This document shows, in pieces, positions 34,561-45,307 of a stretch of DNA of 64,000 nucleotides. Below the pieces are notes generated by a model. That model had not been told where the DNA came from. It saw nothing but the letters and a program-made list of their open reading frames with translations, and ran no database searches. The position numbers and the translations under genes are program-made. Origin of the DNA: CAVSWT01 sp963777515 (GTDB lineage Bacteria; Bacteroidota; Ignavibacteria; Ignavibacteriales; Ignavibacteriaceae); assembly GCA_963777515.1 (NCBI GenBank), contig CAVZQU010000010.1, forward strand, positions 23,559-87,558. Direction: 5' to 3'. Each line of letters opens with the position of its first letter. Position 1 is the first letter of the stretch.

Positions 34561-36202
34561 CTAATTTGAATAAACTCTATTAAGTACTTCTAGTAAATTT
34601 TGTCCTCTTACCTGGCTTTCAGTTGCAATAATTTTTCCATTCCTGCCAACTAAAATGGGTTTTGGAATTCCTTCTACTTGGAATTCCTTTGCTAATTCAC
34701 TGTTAAATCCATTAACTACAAAACTATGATCCCATGGCATTGGCCATTTTGCTTTTCTAAATTTATATATGTCATCTACTTTCTGATCAAAGGAAAGGCT
34801 TAATATTTCAAATCCTTTTTTATGATATTTTTTATAAGCCTCATGGAGATAGGGCATTTCACCGACACAAGGATTGCACCAGCTTGCCCAGAAGTCAATT
34901 AGATAAACTTTCCCTTTCAAATTTTTATTGCTGAAAATCTTTCTCGGATCTTTGAGAGATTTTACAGAAAAACTTGGAACGGGTTTTCCAGAGATTATCT
35001 TTTCATTAAGAACTATAAGTTTAGCATATTTCCCGAAAGGTGTTTCACTGAAATTGTTAACCAAATTAGATTGATATTTTTTAGCTTCTTCAATATTTCC
35101 TGAGCTTTGGGCTTCATCCATTTTCACATAAAAAAGATAAGCAACAACTCCCATGTCTTTATTTTGTTCAATTACCTTATTAACGTAACTATACTTATTT
35201 GTACCATTATTTTTTGATAGATAAATCCAAAACAGTTGGATCGATACTCCAAAGATAAGATGAAGGTTCAATAGTTTTAAAAGCATCCTTTACAATTTCA
35301 TTATTTTGATTTTCCCCAGACAATTCAGCTAAATGTAAATAATTTATGTATTGAATATTTCTGTCAAAATCATTTTTTGATGATTCTATTTTCTGTTTGA
35401 TTTTGGCAAAATCATTGGTGTAATCTATTTGAGGTTTCTGCCCAGGAGTTTTTGCAGCTTCAATTCTATATTTTTTTTCTCTAGCTTCTAGTTGCTTTTT
35501 CAATGAATACAGTTTGGTTTGCCGGTCATCATTATTAAAAGTGACCTCTGATTTAGTTTCATCTCTTTTAATTTTAGAAGGATCAAAAACAATTTTTACT
35601 TTTCCATCTTTTACAGCAACTACAGATCTATAATCACCGCCGCCATCATAGACATATTTATCCGTCATTGTTCCATTTATACTTCTTCCGGTTTTTTCTA
35701 CTCCCAACAATTGATAAGCTAAAGAGTCTTTATCAGTTTTAAATTCTGCAGTAAAAGTTCCATCATTTTGTTTAGTCATTCTTTGAGCCGATCTAAAACT
35801 AAAATGATTAAAGTCTCCTATTATGTTTACATCTTCAAATTTATCATTATAATTATATCTTTGCAGCTTAACATTAAGCTGAATTGTTTCTCTTTTATCA
35901 TTTAAAATTGGAACTGTAATAGCTTCATGATTAACACCTGAAAATGTTAAGTTAAATAGTCCATCATGTTTTAATTCAATTTCGTAACTGCCGTCTTTGT
36001 TTACATCTATAACCTGAATTGCTTTTCCTCCGGTTGTGTAATTTAAACTTACATTTGCCATTATTAAAGATGGATTATCACTGCCTAAAAGTTTTCCCTT
36101 AACGATAGTATAATTTGGTTTGGGCTGGCATCCTACAAAACTTACAATAATAATTATTAATAAAAATATTTTTAGAGATGAATTACTGCTATTCATTTTC
36201 AT
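34561..36202 (-). CDS. TlpA-like thioredoxin-domain lipoprotein (one-base insertion)
   Basis: The lipoprotein signal IFLLIIIIVSFVGCQPKPN (lipobox Cys near residue 25) is followed by a beta-rich domain to about residue 210, partly resembling carbohydrate-binding or E-set folds (IGDFNHFSFRSAQRMTK). A helical linker comes next and then a C-terminal thioredoxin domain with IDFWASWCNPCVGEMPYL (redox CNPC). The frame breaks near 35213, where dropping one A in a six-A run gives LDLSIKNNGTNKYSYVNK. The total is 546 residues. It likely acts at the outer membrane or in the periplasm as a thiol-disulfide oxidoreductase. The family in this phylum often has such an N-terminal extension. Confidence 0.86.
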
Positions 36203-36349
36203 TCCTTTAATCTTTAATTTAGTTACTAAATTATAGCTTAATTACTACTATTTCAATTTAATTTTAAATCATAAATTTAATCTGAGTTAATAAATAGTTG
36301 ATAATTGTTGTTTGATGATTTTAAATTCTAAAATGATTTTTATTATAAT

Positions 36350-38474
36350 ATGATATTTCTTAATCCAGCAGTACTTTTTGGTCTTTTAGCCGCTTCAATT
36401 CCAATTTTAATTCATCTATTTAATCTTAGAAAATTAAAAAAAGTTGAGTTCAGCACTTTAAGGTTTTTAAAAGAGCTGCAAAAAAATAAGATCAGAAAAA
36501 TTAAATTAAAGCAATGGATTTTACTTGCTTTGCGTGTAATGATAATACTTTTTTTAGTAACTGCATTTGCTCGTCCGACATTAAAAGGTGTTTCAATTGG
36601 AGGAACAACATCGGCAGCAAAAACGACTTCTGTTTTTATTTTAGATAATACATTCAGCATGTCGGTTATTGATCAAAAAGGATCCTATTTTAATCAGGCT
36701 AAAGAAGCTATTAAGAATTTAATTCAACATCTTCAAGAAGGTGATGATGCTGCTCTTATTTTGGTTTCACGTATGGGAGGCAATTCTGAAAATCCTAATG
36801 TACAAATTAAGACAACTTCAAACTTAAATAATTTGGAAAAGACAAGTTGATGAAGCACAAATTTCTTATTCAAGTGGAACGCTCAATAATGCAATAGTTA
36901 TTGCTGGAAAAATACTTGCCGGTTCGCAAAATTTTAATAAAGAGATTTACGTTTTCTCAGATTTTCAAGCAAAGCGTTTAGGCGATGAAAATTCATTTTC
37001 GAATTTAAGTGAACTTCTAAATGATAAAATAAATCTTTATACATTTAATTATTCAGGTAAAGAAATTTTTAACATTGGAATTGATGATTTAAAGACAAAC
37101 ACTCAAATATTTGAAAAAGGTAAGCCAGTTAGTTTTAACATTACTGTTACAAATTATTCTTTAAAAAATGTTGACAATTTAGTTGTTTCCCTTTTTATAA
37201 ATGAAATTAGGAGCGGCCAGCAAAGTATTTCGCTTGGCCCTAAAGAAACAAAAGTCTTAACCATGGAAACCGATGTTAAATCTACCGGCTATATAAATGT
37301 CCGTGCAGAAATTGAAGACGATGATATTAATTATGATAATAAAAGATACACTAACCTTTTTATTCCTAAGGAAATTCCGGTATTAATTTTTTCAAATACA
37401 AGTAGTGATTCAAGATTCGTTAAACTTGCACTAACTGCATCCGGGAATGATAGGCCAATACAGATCACGGAGAAAAATTTAAATCAACTTTCTTCATATA
37501 ATCTTTCAAATTATGATGCGGTTATTGTAATCGGTTCAGAGGTTGAAAACAATATAGAAAGACTAAAGCCTTATGTTGAAAGCGGGGGAGGTTTGTTTTT
37601 AATGCCTGGGGAAAATTCAAACATAAATAATTTTAAAAAATTTACTGAAACTTTAGGCATTGCTTCTCCAACAAAAGCTGTAGGTAAATTAAATGATAAT
37701 ACCAATTCAGTTCGATTCGATAAAGTAGAATATAATCATCCTATATTTCAAGATATCTTTTCAAACAAAGAAAAGAAAAATGTTGAATCACCGGAAATAT
37801 ATTACCATTTTGATTTGAAAGCTGGCATAAATGCGAATGAAATTATTTCTTTAATTGATGGCTCTTCTTTTCTAAGTGATTATAAAATCGGGAAAGGGAA
37901 AGTATTATTAATGAATACAGCTCCTGTTTTGAGCTGGTCAAACTTTCCAATTAAAAGTATCTTTGTTCCATTAATGAATAAAGCTGTTTATTATCTTTCA
38001 TCAAAAGATAGAAATGAAAATAATTTTATTGCCGGAAGTGCAGCAAATATTCGCTTACCGGAAATTAGTTCACCTCAACTTAGAATTATTACTCCTGATA
38101 AAACTGAAGAATATATTAATCTTGAAGATTCATCAAATATGAATTATCTTATCTTTTGATAAAACCAATTTAATAGGTAATTATAAAATTTATAGTGGTA
38201 ATAATTTGATTGAAGATTTTTCAGTAAATAATAATCCGCTTGAATCATCTACAGAATATCTTGATAACAAACAATTTGATGAGTATTTAAAAAGATTAAT
38301 TTCAAAGGGAAGCATTTTGTAATTGGTAAAAATGAAAATCCAACGGAAGTTGTTTTGCAGTCAAGATTCGGTTCAGAGCTTTGGAAATATTTTTTATTAG
38401 CAGCATTAATTTTAGCTTTAATTGAAATGACAATTGCAAGAAATTCTAAAAAGGAATTAGTTACAAAAGAATAA
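36350..38474 (+). CDS. BatA-domain/VWA-like membrane protein (three frameshifts)
   Basis: The N-terminal BatA domain is MIFLNPAVLFGLLAASIPIL with HLFNLRKLKKVEFSTLRFLK and a second membrane helix. A VWA-type fold follows, with its metal-site-like segment SVFILDNTFSMSVIDQKGSY. Later parts include ENEIR-like FINEIRSGQQSISLGPKETK, a glutamine-amidotransferase-like segment SNYDAVIVIGSEVENNIERL, and a C-terminal helix LWKYFLLAALILALIEMTIA. The frame breaks near 36832, 38148 and 38310. Correcting all three (two extra bases, one missing) gives 707 residues. The family is linked to aerotolerance (Bat) loci, but no MoxR or other Bat gene is adjacent. It precedes hflX by 15 bases. Confidence 0.82.
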
Positions 38475-38489
38475 ATAAAATAGTTTACG

Positions 38490-39755
38490 ATGATAGAAAT
38501 TACAAATAACAATACTGAACGGGCAATATTAGTAGCACTAAATACAAAATTTATTAATAGAGAAATTGTTGAAGAGCATTTATCAGAGCTAGAAGAATTA
38601 GCTGTAACTGCAGGCGCTGAAACTATTATTAAATTAATTCAAGATAGATATTCAATGGATCCGGCTTTTTATATTGGTAAGGGTAAAGCAGAAGAACTTG
38701 CTCAATTAGCTGAATTAAATAACATTGATTTGGTAATCTTTGATGATGATTTATCACCGGTTCAAGTAAGAAATTTGGAGAAACTTGTAAATAAAAAAAT
38801 TGTTGATAGAAGCGGTTTAATCTTAGATATTTTTGCATCACGCGCAAAAACTAAAGAAGCTAAAACTCAAGTCGAACTTGCACAGCTTCAATATATGCTG
38901 CCACGATTAACAAGAGCATGGACGCACCTTTCAAAGCAATACGGTGGAATTGGGACTAAAGGGCCTGGCGAAACACAAATTGAAACTGACCGTCGTATGA
39001 TTAGGACAAGAATTAGTCATTTAAAAGAAAAGCTGACAAAAATTGAATCACAAAGAGAGACTCAAAGTTTAAGCAGAAAAGATTTAATTAAAATATCATT
39101 AGTTGGATATACTAATGCAGGTAAATCGACTCTATTTAATTTATTGACTTCAGCAGATGTTTTTGCTGAAGATAAATTATTCGCAACACTTGACTCGACT
39201 ACACGATCATTAGAACTAAATAAAAATCAGAAAATATTATTGAGTGATACAGTTGGATTTATTAGAAAACTCCCTCCTAATTTAATTGCATCGTTCAAAA
39301 GTACATTGAATGAAGTGAGAGATGCAGACATAATTTTACATGTTGTTGATTTATCCCATCAATATTATGAAGACCATATTCAAGTTGTTGAAGAAACACT
39401 TAAAGAATTTGGCGGGGGGAAAAAAACTATAATAAAAGTATTTAACAAAGTAGATTTGATTAAGGATAAATCTAAAATTAATTTTGTACTTAATAAGTAT
39501 AATAAAGCAGTTGTAATTTCTGCACAACGAGGAATAAATATCTCATCTCTAAAGGATAAAATTTTAAATGTTATTGAAGATGAGTTCGTTGAAGAAAAAG
39601 TAGATATTAAAATGAAAGATTCTAAAATTGCTGCTAAAATTCATTCACTCGCAGAAGTTCTAAATACAAGTTATGATGAAAATGTTATTCATCTTACTTA
39701 CAAAACAAATAAAGAAAATTCACAAAAAATAAAAAAAATTATTTATGGCAAATAA
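38490..39755 (+). CDS. hflX: Ribosome-associated GTPase HflX
   Basis: The 421-residue product has the HflX N-terminal domain (DPAFYIGKGKAEELAQLAEL), the linker GIGTKGPGETQIETDRRMIR and a G domain. The G domain carries LVGYTNAGKSTLFNLL (G1), the Thr in the switch region TLDSTTRSLEL, DTVGFIRKLPPNLI (G3) and FNKVDLI (G4). HflX splits stalled or hibernating ribosomes under heat stress. It is the second gene of a long plus-strand run. Its 3' end overlaps hutH by 11 bases. Confidence 0.96.
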   Translation: MIEITNNNTERAILVALNTKFINREIVEEHLSELEELAVTAGAETIIKLIQDRYSMDPAFYIGKGKAEELAQLAELNNIDLVIFDDDLSPVQVRNLEKLVNKKIVDRSGLILDIFASRAKTKEAKTQVELAQLQYMLPRLTRAWTHLSKQYGGIGTKGPGETQIETDRRMIRTRISHLKEKLTKIESQRETQSLSRKDLIKISLVGYTNAGKSTLFNLLTSADVFAEDKLFATLDSTTRSLELNKNQKILLSDTVGFIRKLPPNLIASFKSTLNEVRDADIILHVVDLSHQYYEDHIQVVEETLKEFGGGKKTIIKVFNKVDLIKDKSKINFVLNKYNKAVVISAQRGINISSLKDKILNVIEDEFVEEKVDIKMKDSKIAAKIHSLAEVLNTSYDENVIHLTYKTNKENSQKIKKIIYGK

Positions 39756-41311
39756 AAAACTTGTTGTTGACGGAACTTCACTTACATTAGATAAAATTGA
39801 AAATTTTATATTACAAAACCTTCAAGTAGAAATCTCATCAAAAGCAAAATCGAAAATAAAAAAATCAAGGGCACTGATTGAAAAGTGGGTTAAAAACGAA
39901 GAAGTAATTTATGGAGTAACTACTGGCTTCGGTGAGTTTTCGAATGTAAATATTAGTAAGAAAGATATACAACATTTACAGGAAAATTTGATTTTAAGTC
40001 ATTCAGTTGGCTGTGGGGAGAATCTTCCGCCAATGATTGTAAAAATAATGATGCTGCTTCGATTGAATGCTTTGGCTAAAGGTTATTCAGGAATAAAATT
40101 GGAAACGCTTGAATTGCTAGTTAGCTATGATGAACAATAATATTATTCCTGTTATCCCTTCACAAGGCTCTGTTGGCTCAAGCGGTGATCTTGTCCAGTT
40201 ATCACATTTGGTATTAGCAATGATCGGAAAAGGTAGAGTTCAAATTATTAAAGACGTTAATGATGAGAATTCTTCTACTGAAAAAATTATTTCTTCAAAA
40301 GACGGATTAAAAAAATTTGGATTAAAACCAATTGTACTGGAAGCAAAAGAGGGGATTGCTTTAATTAACGGCACACAGATGATGACAGCGTTTGCTTCTT
40401 ATATTTCAATTCAAGCTAAAAAATTAATAAAGCTTGCTGATATGTCAGCCGCAATTTCTCATGAAGCATTACGCGCAACTGATAAAGCCTTTGATAATAG
40501 AATCCACGAACTTCGGCCTTTCCCGGGACAAATTACAACTGCAAAAAATGTTTTAAAATTAATTCATAACAGCGAAATTAGAAATTCTCATATTGCAAAT
40601 GACCCTCGTGTACAGGATGCCTATTCAATAAGATGTGTTCCTCAAATTCATGGAGCTTCAAGAGATGCAATTGATTATGTAGTTTCAAGAGTTGAGATTG
40701 AAATTAATTCCGTGAATGATAATCCGATAATTTTTCCTGATACGGAAGAGCATATTGAAGGTGGAAATTTTCACGGACAGTCAATGGCGCTGGCGATGGA
40801 TTTTATGTCTATTGCATTATCCGAATTGGCAAATGTTTCCGAAAGAAGAATTGAAAGAATGGTTAATGGTGCTTTAAGCGGGCTGCCAAGGTTTCTTGCA
40901 GTTGAAGGAGGCTTAAATTCAGGTTTGATGATTGCACAGTATACTGCTGCAAGTTTAGTTTCAGAAAATAAGGTTTTAGCTCACCCGGCAAGTGTAGATT
41001 CAATTCCAACTTCTGCTAACCAGGAAGATCATAATTCTATGGGTTCAATTGCAGCACAAAAATGTTATAAGATTATGCAGAACCTACAGAATGTTTTAGC
41101 AATTGAATTTTTAACTGCTGCTCAAGCATTAGAATTTTTAAAACCTTTAAAATGTGGAATCGGAACATCAATTATTTATAAGGGAATTAGAAAAGTAGTT
41201 AAACCTTTAAAAACTGATAGGGTTTTGTATAATGATATTACTAAGATTTTAAAATTAATTCAGTCTGGTATATTATTAAGAGAAGTTGAGAAAAAAGTAG
41301 AAATTATTTAA
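39745..41311 (+). CDS. hutH: Histidine ammonia-lyase-like MIO enzyme (one-base insertion; SSG cofactor triad)
   Basis: The 521-residue reconstruction is a member of the aromatic amino-acid lyase family, which deaminates histidine to urocanate. The two frames join at about 40126 (one extra T), giving LLVSMMNNNIIPVIPSQGSV. The selectivity residues read ILSH, with Ser-His as in histidine lyases instead of Tyr-His or Phe-Leu. The rest is typical: GTQMMTAFASY, QDAYSIRCVPQIHG, NSVNDNPIIF and TSANQEDHNSMGSI. The triad that cyclises into the MIO cofactor reads Ser-Ser-Gly (GSVGSSGDLVQLSHL) instead of Ala-Ser-Gly. The other hut genes are not in the window. It overlaps hflX by 11 bases. Confidence 0.88.
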
Positions 41312-41368
41312 TACTAACATTTATTTAATTTAAATTTGTGAAAATATTATAAAAGATTTTAATAACTA

Positions 41369-42727
41369 ATGGAAATTCTATATCTACTCATAGGAATAAT
41401 AATTGGTTTTGCTATAGCGTGGTTTTATTCCAGATCAAGAAATCAATCTGCCGGAATAACAAAAGCTGAAGCAGAAGAATTAGGAAGTAAAATTGATACT
41501 CTTTCAAATGAAAAGGTGAAAGGTTGAAGAGCGAAATAAAGTTCTAGAGGAAAATTATAAAAAAGTTTCTGATGAATTAAAGGAAAAGAGCGAGAGAAAG
41601 TAATTGAATAAACATCAAGGAACTTTCCACAATAGAAGCAGATTATAATAATACTTAAAGAGAGATTAACTGAACAAAAAGATGAATTAGAAAATCTTCA
41701 AGAGAAATTCACTAAAGAATTTGAAAATCTTGCGAATAAAATTTTTGAAGAAAAAGGGAATAAGTTTACAGAACAGAATAAAGAAAAACTCGGAGAAATA
41801 TTAAATCCTCTTAAAGAAAAGATTGCAGATTTTGAAAGGAAAGTTGAAGAGAGCAGCAAAGAAAGTATTAAAGGACACGCGTCATTAAGAGAACAACTTC
41901 AAATGCTGAAAGACATGAATCAGCAAATTACTCAAGAAGCAAAAAATTTAACTCAAGCTTTAAAAGGCCAAACAAAAACACAGGGCAACTGGGGTGAATT
42001 TATTCTCGAAAGTATTCTAGAAAAATCTGGTCTAGAAAAAGGTAGAGAATATTATGTCCAAGAAAGCTTTACTTCAGAATCGGGAAGAAGATTTCAACCT
42101 GACATAATTATAAAGCTGCCGGAAAATAAGAGCATTGTTGTTGATTCAAAAGTATCGCTGGTGAGTTATGAAAGATATATTTCCTCTGATAGCGAGAATG
42201 AGAAGCAAAATGCGTTACGCGAGCATATCAATTCAATTCGCAGTCATGTAAAAAATCTTAGCAGCAAGAATTATCAAAATCTTTACCAGCTAGAAAGCCT
42301 TGATTTTGTTTTAATGTTTATGCCTATTGAACCTGCTTTTGCCCTTGCTGTTCAAACGGACGCCTCGCTTTTTAATGATGCATTCGAAATGAATATTGTG
42401 ATTGTAAGTCCCACTACATTGCTTGCGACATTAAGAACAATTACTAGTATTTGGAGACAAGAAAATCAAAATAAAAATGCTTTGGAAATCGCTAGACAGA
42501 GCGGTGCACTTTATGATAAGTTCGTCGGCTTTACAGAAGATTTAATAAGTATTGGAAAGAAAATGGATGATGCCAAAAATACTTATTCTTCTGCCATGAA
42601 TAAGTTAGTCGATGGAAGTGGAAATTTAGTAAGACGTGTACAACGAATAAAAGAACTTGGAGCAAAAACTGCGAAACAATTGCCAAATTCTTTATTAGAT
42701 AGAGCAGATGAGGATGATGGAGAATAA
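41369..42727 (+). CDS. rmuC: DNA recombination protein RmuC (four indels in the coiled-coil region)
   Basis: It begins with a membrane helix (MEILYLLIGIIIGFAIAWFY) followed by a coiled coil and the RmuC nuclease-like domain. The latter has TQGNWGEFILESILEKSGLE, FQPDIIIKLPENKSIVVDSK and SLDFVLMFMPIEPAFALAV, where the PD-x-DSK pattern resembles a restriction-nuclease fold. The frame is broken by four single-base changes between 41521 and 41655, but the frames before and after agree and no segment is lost. The reconstruction is about 452 residues, normal for RmuC. The family limits DNA inversions and rearrangements in E. coli. Confidence 0.9.
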
Positions 42728-42770
42728 TGTATTCTAACATTCGGAATGTTTTTCAATAAATAGAGAAACC

Positions 42771-43691
42771 TTGACTGACGAAAAAGTAATCGAGATAAAA
42801 AATCTCACAAAAAATTTTAAGGAATTAAAAGCAGTTAACAATCTAAGTGTTAATGTTTTTAAAGGAGATGTGTTTGGCTTTTTAGGCCCAAATGGGGCGG
42901 GGAAGAGTACAACAATTAGAATGCTCCTTTCACTTATTTCTCCTTCATCCGGCGATATAAAAATATTTGATAAATCGCTTAACGAAAATAGAATTGAAAT
43001 TCTAAAAAAAATAGGTTGTATTGTTGAGAAACCTGATTTTTACGGATATATGTCTGCGTATAAAAATCTTGAAATATTAGGTAAACTTTCCTTTGCCGAT
43101 GTCTCCCGCAAAAAGATAATGGAAACTCTTGAACTTGTAGGACTTGATAAACGATATAAAAGCAAAGTCAAAACTTTCTCGCATGGAATGAAGCAAAGAC
43201 TGGGGCTCGCCCAAGCTCTTCTTCATGATCCTGAATTAATAATACTTGATGAACCAACAACCGGCCTTGATCCGCAAGGCATGAAAGAAATACGTGAGTT
43301 AATTCTAGCTCTTAGTAAAGAAAAGAATAAGACAATCTTTTTATCTTCTCACATTCTCTATGAAGTTGAGTTGGTAGCAAACAGAATGATTATTATTAAC
43401 AAAGGGACAACACAAGTAGAAGGTAGTGTTAGTGATTTACTTAATGCAAATAAATTAAAAGTTACATTTGAAGTTGATCAACCATACCAGGCAAAAAAAA
43501 TAATTTCTGAAAGCCAGTGGAGTAAAAAATTGGAATCTTCCGCAAACAATAATTTAATTTTTATACTTCAATCAGATGAAATCGCTCAAATTAATAAATT
43601 GTTAGTAGAAAATAGCATTTTAGTAAGTGCTGTTATTCCTATGCGTTCGCTTGAAGAATATTTTCTTCAAATTACAGAGAAAGAAAGCTAA
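42771..43691 (+). CDS. ABC transporter ATP-binding protein (ABC-2 exporter type)
   Basis: The 306-residue ATPase has Walker A GFLGPNGAGKSTTIRMLLSL, signature FSHGMKQRLGLAQALLHDP, Walker B LIILDEPTTGLDPQGMKEIR and the H-loop IFLSSHILYEVE. Its C-terminal 85 residues (KLKVTFEVDQPYQAKKII onward) are typical of ABC-2 exporter subunits. The start is a TTG (42771) because no ATG precedes the conserved region. Its stop overlaps the permease start, so the two form one complex. The exported substrate is unknown. Confidence 0.93.
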   Translation: MTDEKVIEIKNLTKNFKELKAVNNLSVNVFKGDVFGFLGPNGAGKSTTIRMLLSLISPSSGDIKIFDKSLNENRIEILKKIGCIVEKPDFYGYMSAYKNLEILGKLSFADVSRKKIMETLELVGLDKRYKSKVKTFSHGMKQRLGLAQALLHDPELIILDEPTTGLDPQGMKEIRELILALSKEKNKTIFLSSHILYEVELVANRMIIINKGTTQVEGSVSDLLNANKLKVTFEVDQPYQAKKIISESQWSKKLESSANNNLIFILQSDEIAQINKLLVENSILVSAVIPMRSLEEYFLQITEKES

Positions 43692-44530
43692 TGATTACAC
43701 TGGTGAGAATAGAACTATATAAAATATTTAAAAAGTGGCGTACGTATATTGGTTTTATAGCTATAGCTGTTTTGGTTCCGGTTATAGAAGTTGCAATGTT
43801 GTTGGAAGGAGCACGTTCATTAAACTTTATGACACGCAATCTTCAACAGTCTTTTGTATTTGTTGGTAATTTACTAAATGGGTATTTAGTATCGTATATT
43901 ATACTCAATGCTTTGACAATTCATATACCTTTCTTAATTGCTTTGGTAGCTGGTGATTTATTGGCTGGCGAGGCTACAGCAGGAACTTACCGAATGCTTG
44001 TTACAAGGCCAATTTCAAGATTTAAAATTGTTACTTCAAAATTTCTTGCCGGTGCAATTTATACTAATTTATTGGTCTTTTGGCTTGCTGTTATCAGTCT
44101 GGTTTTAGGTTTTTTTATGTTTGGAATTGGAGAGCTAATTGTAATTAGAAGCAGCACCATAATTATATTTTCAAGAGATGATGTATTCTGGAGATTTATT
44201 TTAGGATATGGGTTTGCTGCTTTAAGCATGATGGTAGTAACTTCATTAGCGTTTTTATTTTCTTCTTTAGTTGAAAATGCAATCGGCCCAATTGTAACAA
44301 CGATGGCGATTATTATTGTATTTATAATTATTTCTGCAATTAATATCGACTTCTTTCAAAATATAAAACCATATTTGTTTACGACTTACATGCAGTCATG
44401 GCGGTTATTTTTTGATAAGCCGGTAGACTTTTCTGAAATAATGAAATCAGTTTTAATTTTAATTGGACATATTGCGGTGTTTTTTGGCGCCACATTAATT
44501 ATCTTCAAAAGAAAAGATATTCTTACATAA
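43691..44530 (+). CDS. ABC-2 family permease
   Basis: The 279-residue product has six predicted membrane helices, including TYIGFIAIAVLVPVIEVAML, IPFLIALVAGDLLAGE (a typical ABC-2 segment) and VLILIGHIAVFFGATLIIF. The stretch LAGEATAGTYRMLVTRPISR is the family hallmark near the cytoplasmic coupling helix. It overlaps the ATPase gene and the pair would form an exporter. It is followed after one base by a LolA-like gene, hinting at a cell-envelope role. Confidence 0.9.
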   Translation: MITLVRIELYKIFKKWRTYIGFIAIAVLVPVIEVAMLLEGARSLNFMTRNLQQSFVFVGNLLNGYLVSYIILNALTIHIPFLIALVAGDLLAGEATAGTYRMLVTRPISRFKIVTSKFLAGAIYTNLLVFWLAVISLVLGFFMFGIGELIVIRSSTIIIFSRDDVFWRFILGYGFAALSMMVVTSLAFLFSSLVENAIGPIVTTMAIIIVFIIISAINIDFFQNIKPYLFTTYMQSWRLFFDKPVDFSEIMKSVLILIGHIAVFFGATLIIFKRKDILT

Positions 44531-44531
44531 A

Positions 44532-45249
44532 ATGAAAATTAAAAAAAAAATAAACCGTATAAATATATTTTCTTGCTAATTCTTCTTCGTTTCTTCTGTA
44601 AATGCCCAGACGAAAAATCCGGATGAAATATTAAATGATGTCAAAAAAGAATTTGATATAGTTAAAGATTACCAGGTAAATGTTAATATTAGAGTTGATG
44701 TAGATTTTCTGAAAGTACCTGAAACTAATGCTAAAATATATTTCAAGCAGCCGGATAAAATTCATTTTGAATCGGATAGGTTTGCATTGCTTCCTAAAGA
44801 GGGATTAGATATTTCTCCTGTTGGATTATTAAAGGAAAAGTATTCTGCCTTTTATCTTAAAGAGGATACAATAGATGGAATTAAAACCGTAGTTATTAAA
44901 GTAATTCCTTTGGATGAACAGAGCGAAATCGTTTTAACCACATTATGGATTGATCAAACAAAGAATATAATTAGGAAAGCTGAATCTTCAACAAAACTTA
45001 ACGGTACATTTACAATTGATTTGAAATATAATAATCAATTTAAATATCCTTTGCCTTCAGAAATGATTTTTTCATTTAATATTGATAGAATGAATATACC
45101 CGCGTGGAATTAGTGGTGAGATCGAAAGTGACAACAAGAAAGATAAGAAACCTAAAAACACTGTGGGAAGAGTGTTTATAAAATATTCTGATTATAAAGT
45201 TAATGAGGGAATCCCGGATAAAATTTTTGAAGAGGAAGAGAAAAAATAA
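44532..45249 (+). CDS. LolA-like outer-membrane lipoprotein-sorting protein (three indels)
   Basis: A signal peptide (KYIFLLILL then VSSVNAQ) is recovered only after adding one A to a ten-A run at 44541-44550 and removing one base near 44600. The mature domain has the LolA-like pattern NPDEILNDVKKEFDIVKDYQ, KIYFKQPDKIHFESDRFALL and TLWIDQTKNIIRKAES. A third shift near 45108 restores IPAGISGEIESDNKKDKKPK and RVFIKYSDYKVNEGIPDKIF to a stop at 45249 (238 residues). The domain binds lipids or lipoproteins in the periplasm. Placement after an ABC-2 exporter suggests joint envelope work. Confidence 0.75.
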
Positions 45250-45251
45250 AA

Positions 45252-45274
45252 CCCGGTTAAATTAATAAACCGGG
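45252..45274. terminator. Bidirectional terminator between the LolA-like gene and ompA
   Basis: CCCGGTT (45252-45258) pairs with AACCGGG (45268-45274) around a 9-base loop. A-runs upstream and CTTT downstream serve both convergent transcripts. The GC-rich stem stands out in this AT-rich sequence. Confidence 0.75.
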
Positions 45275-45307
45275 CTTTAGAATATATTACAATTCTTAAT
45301 TGCTTAG

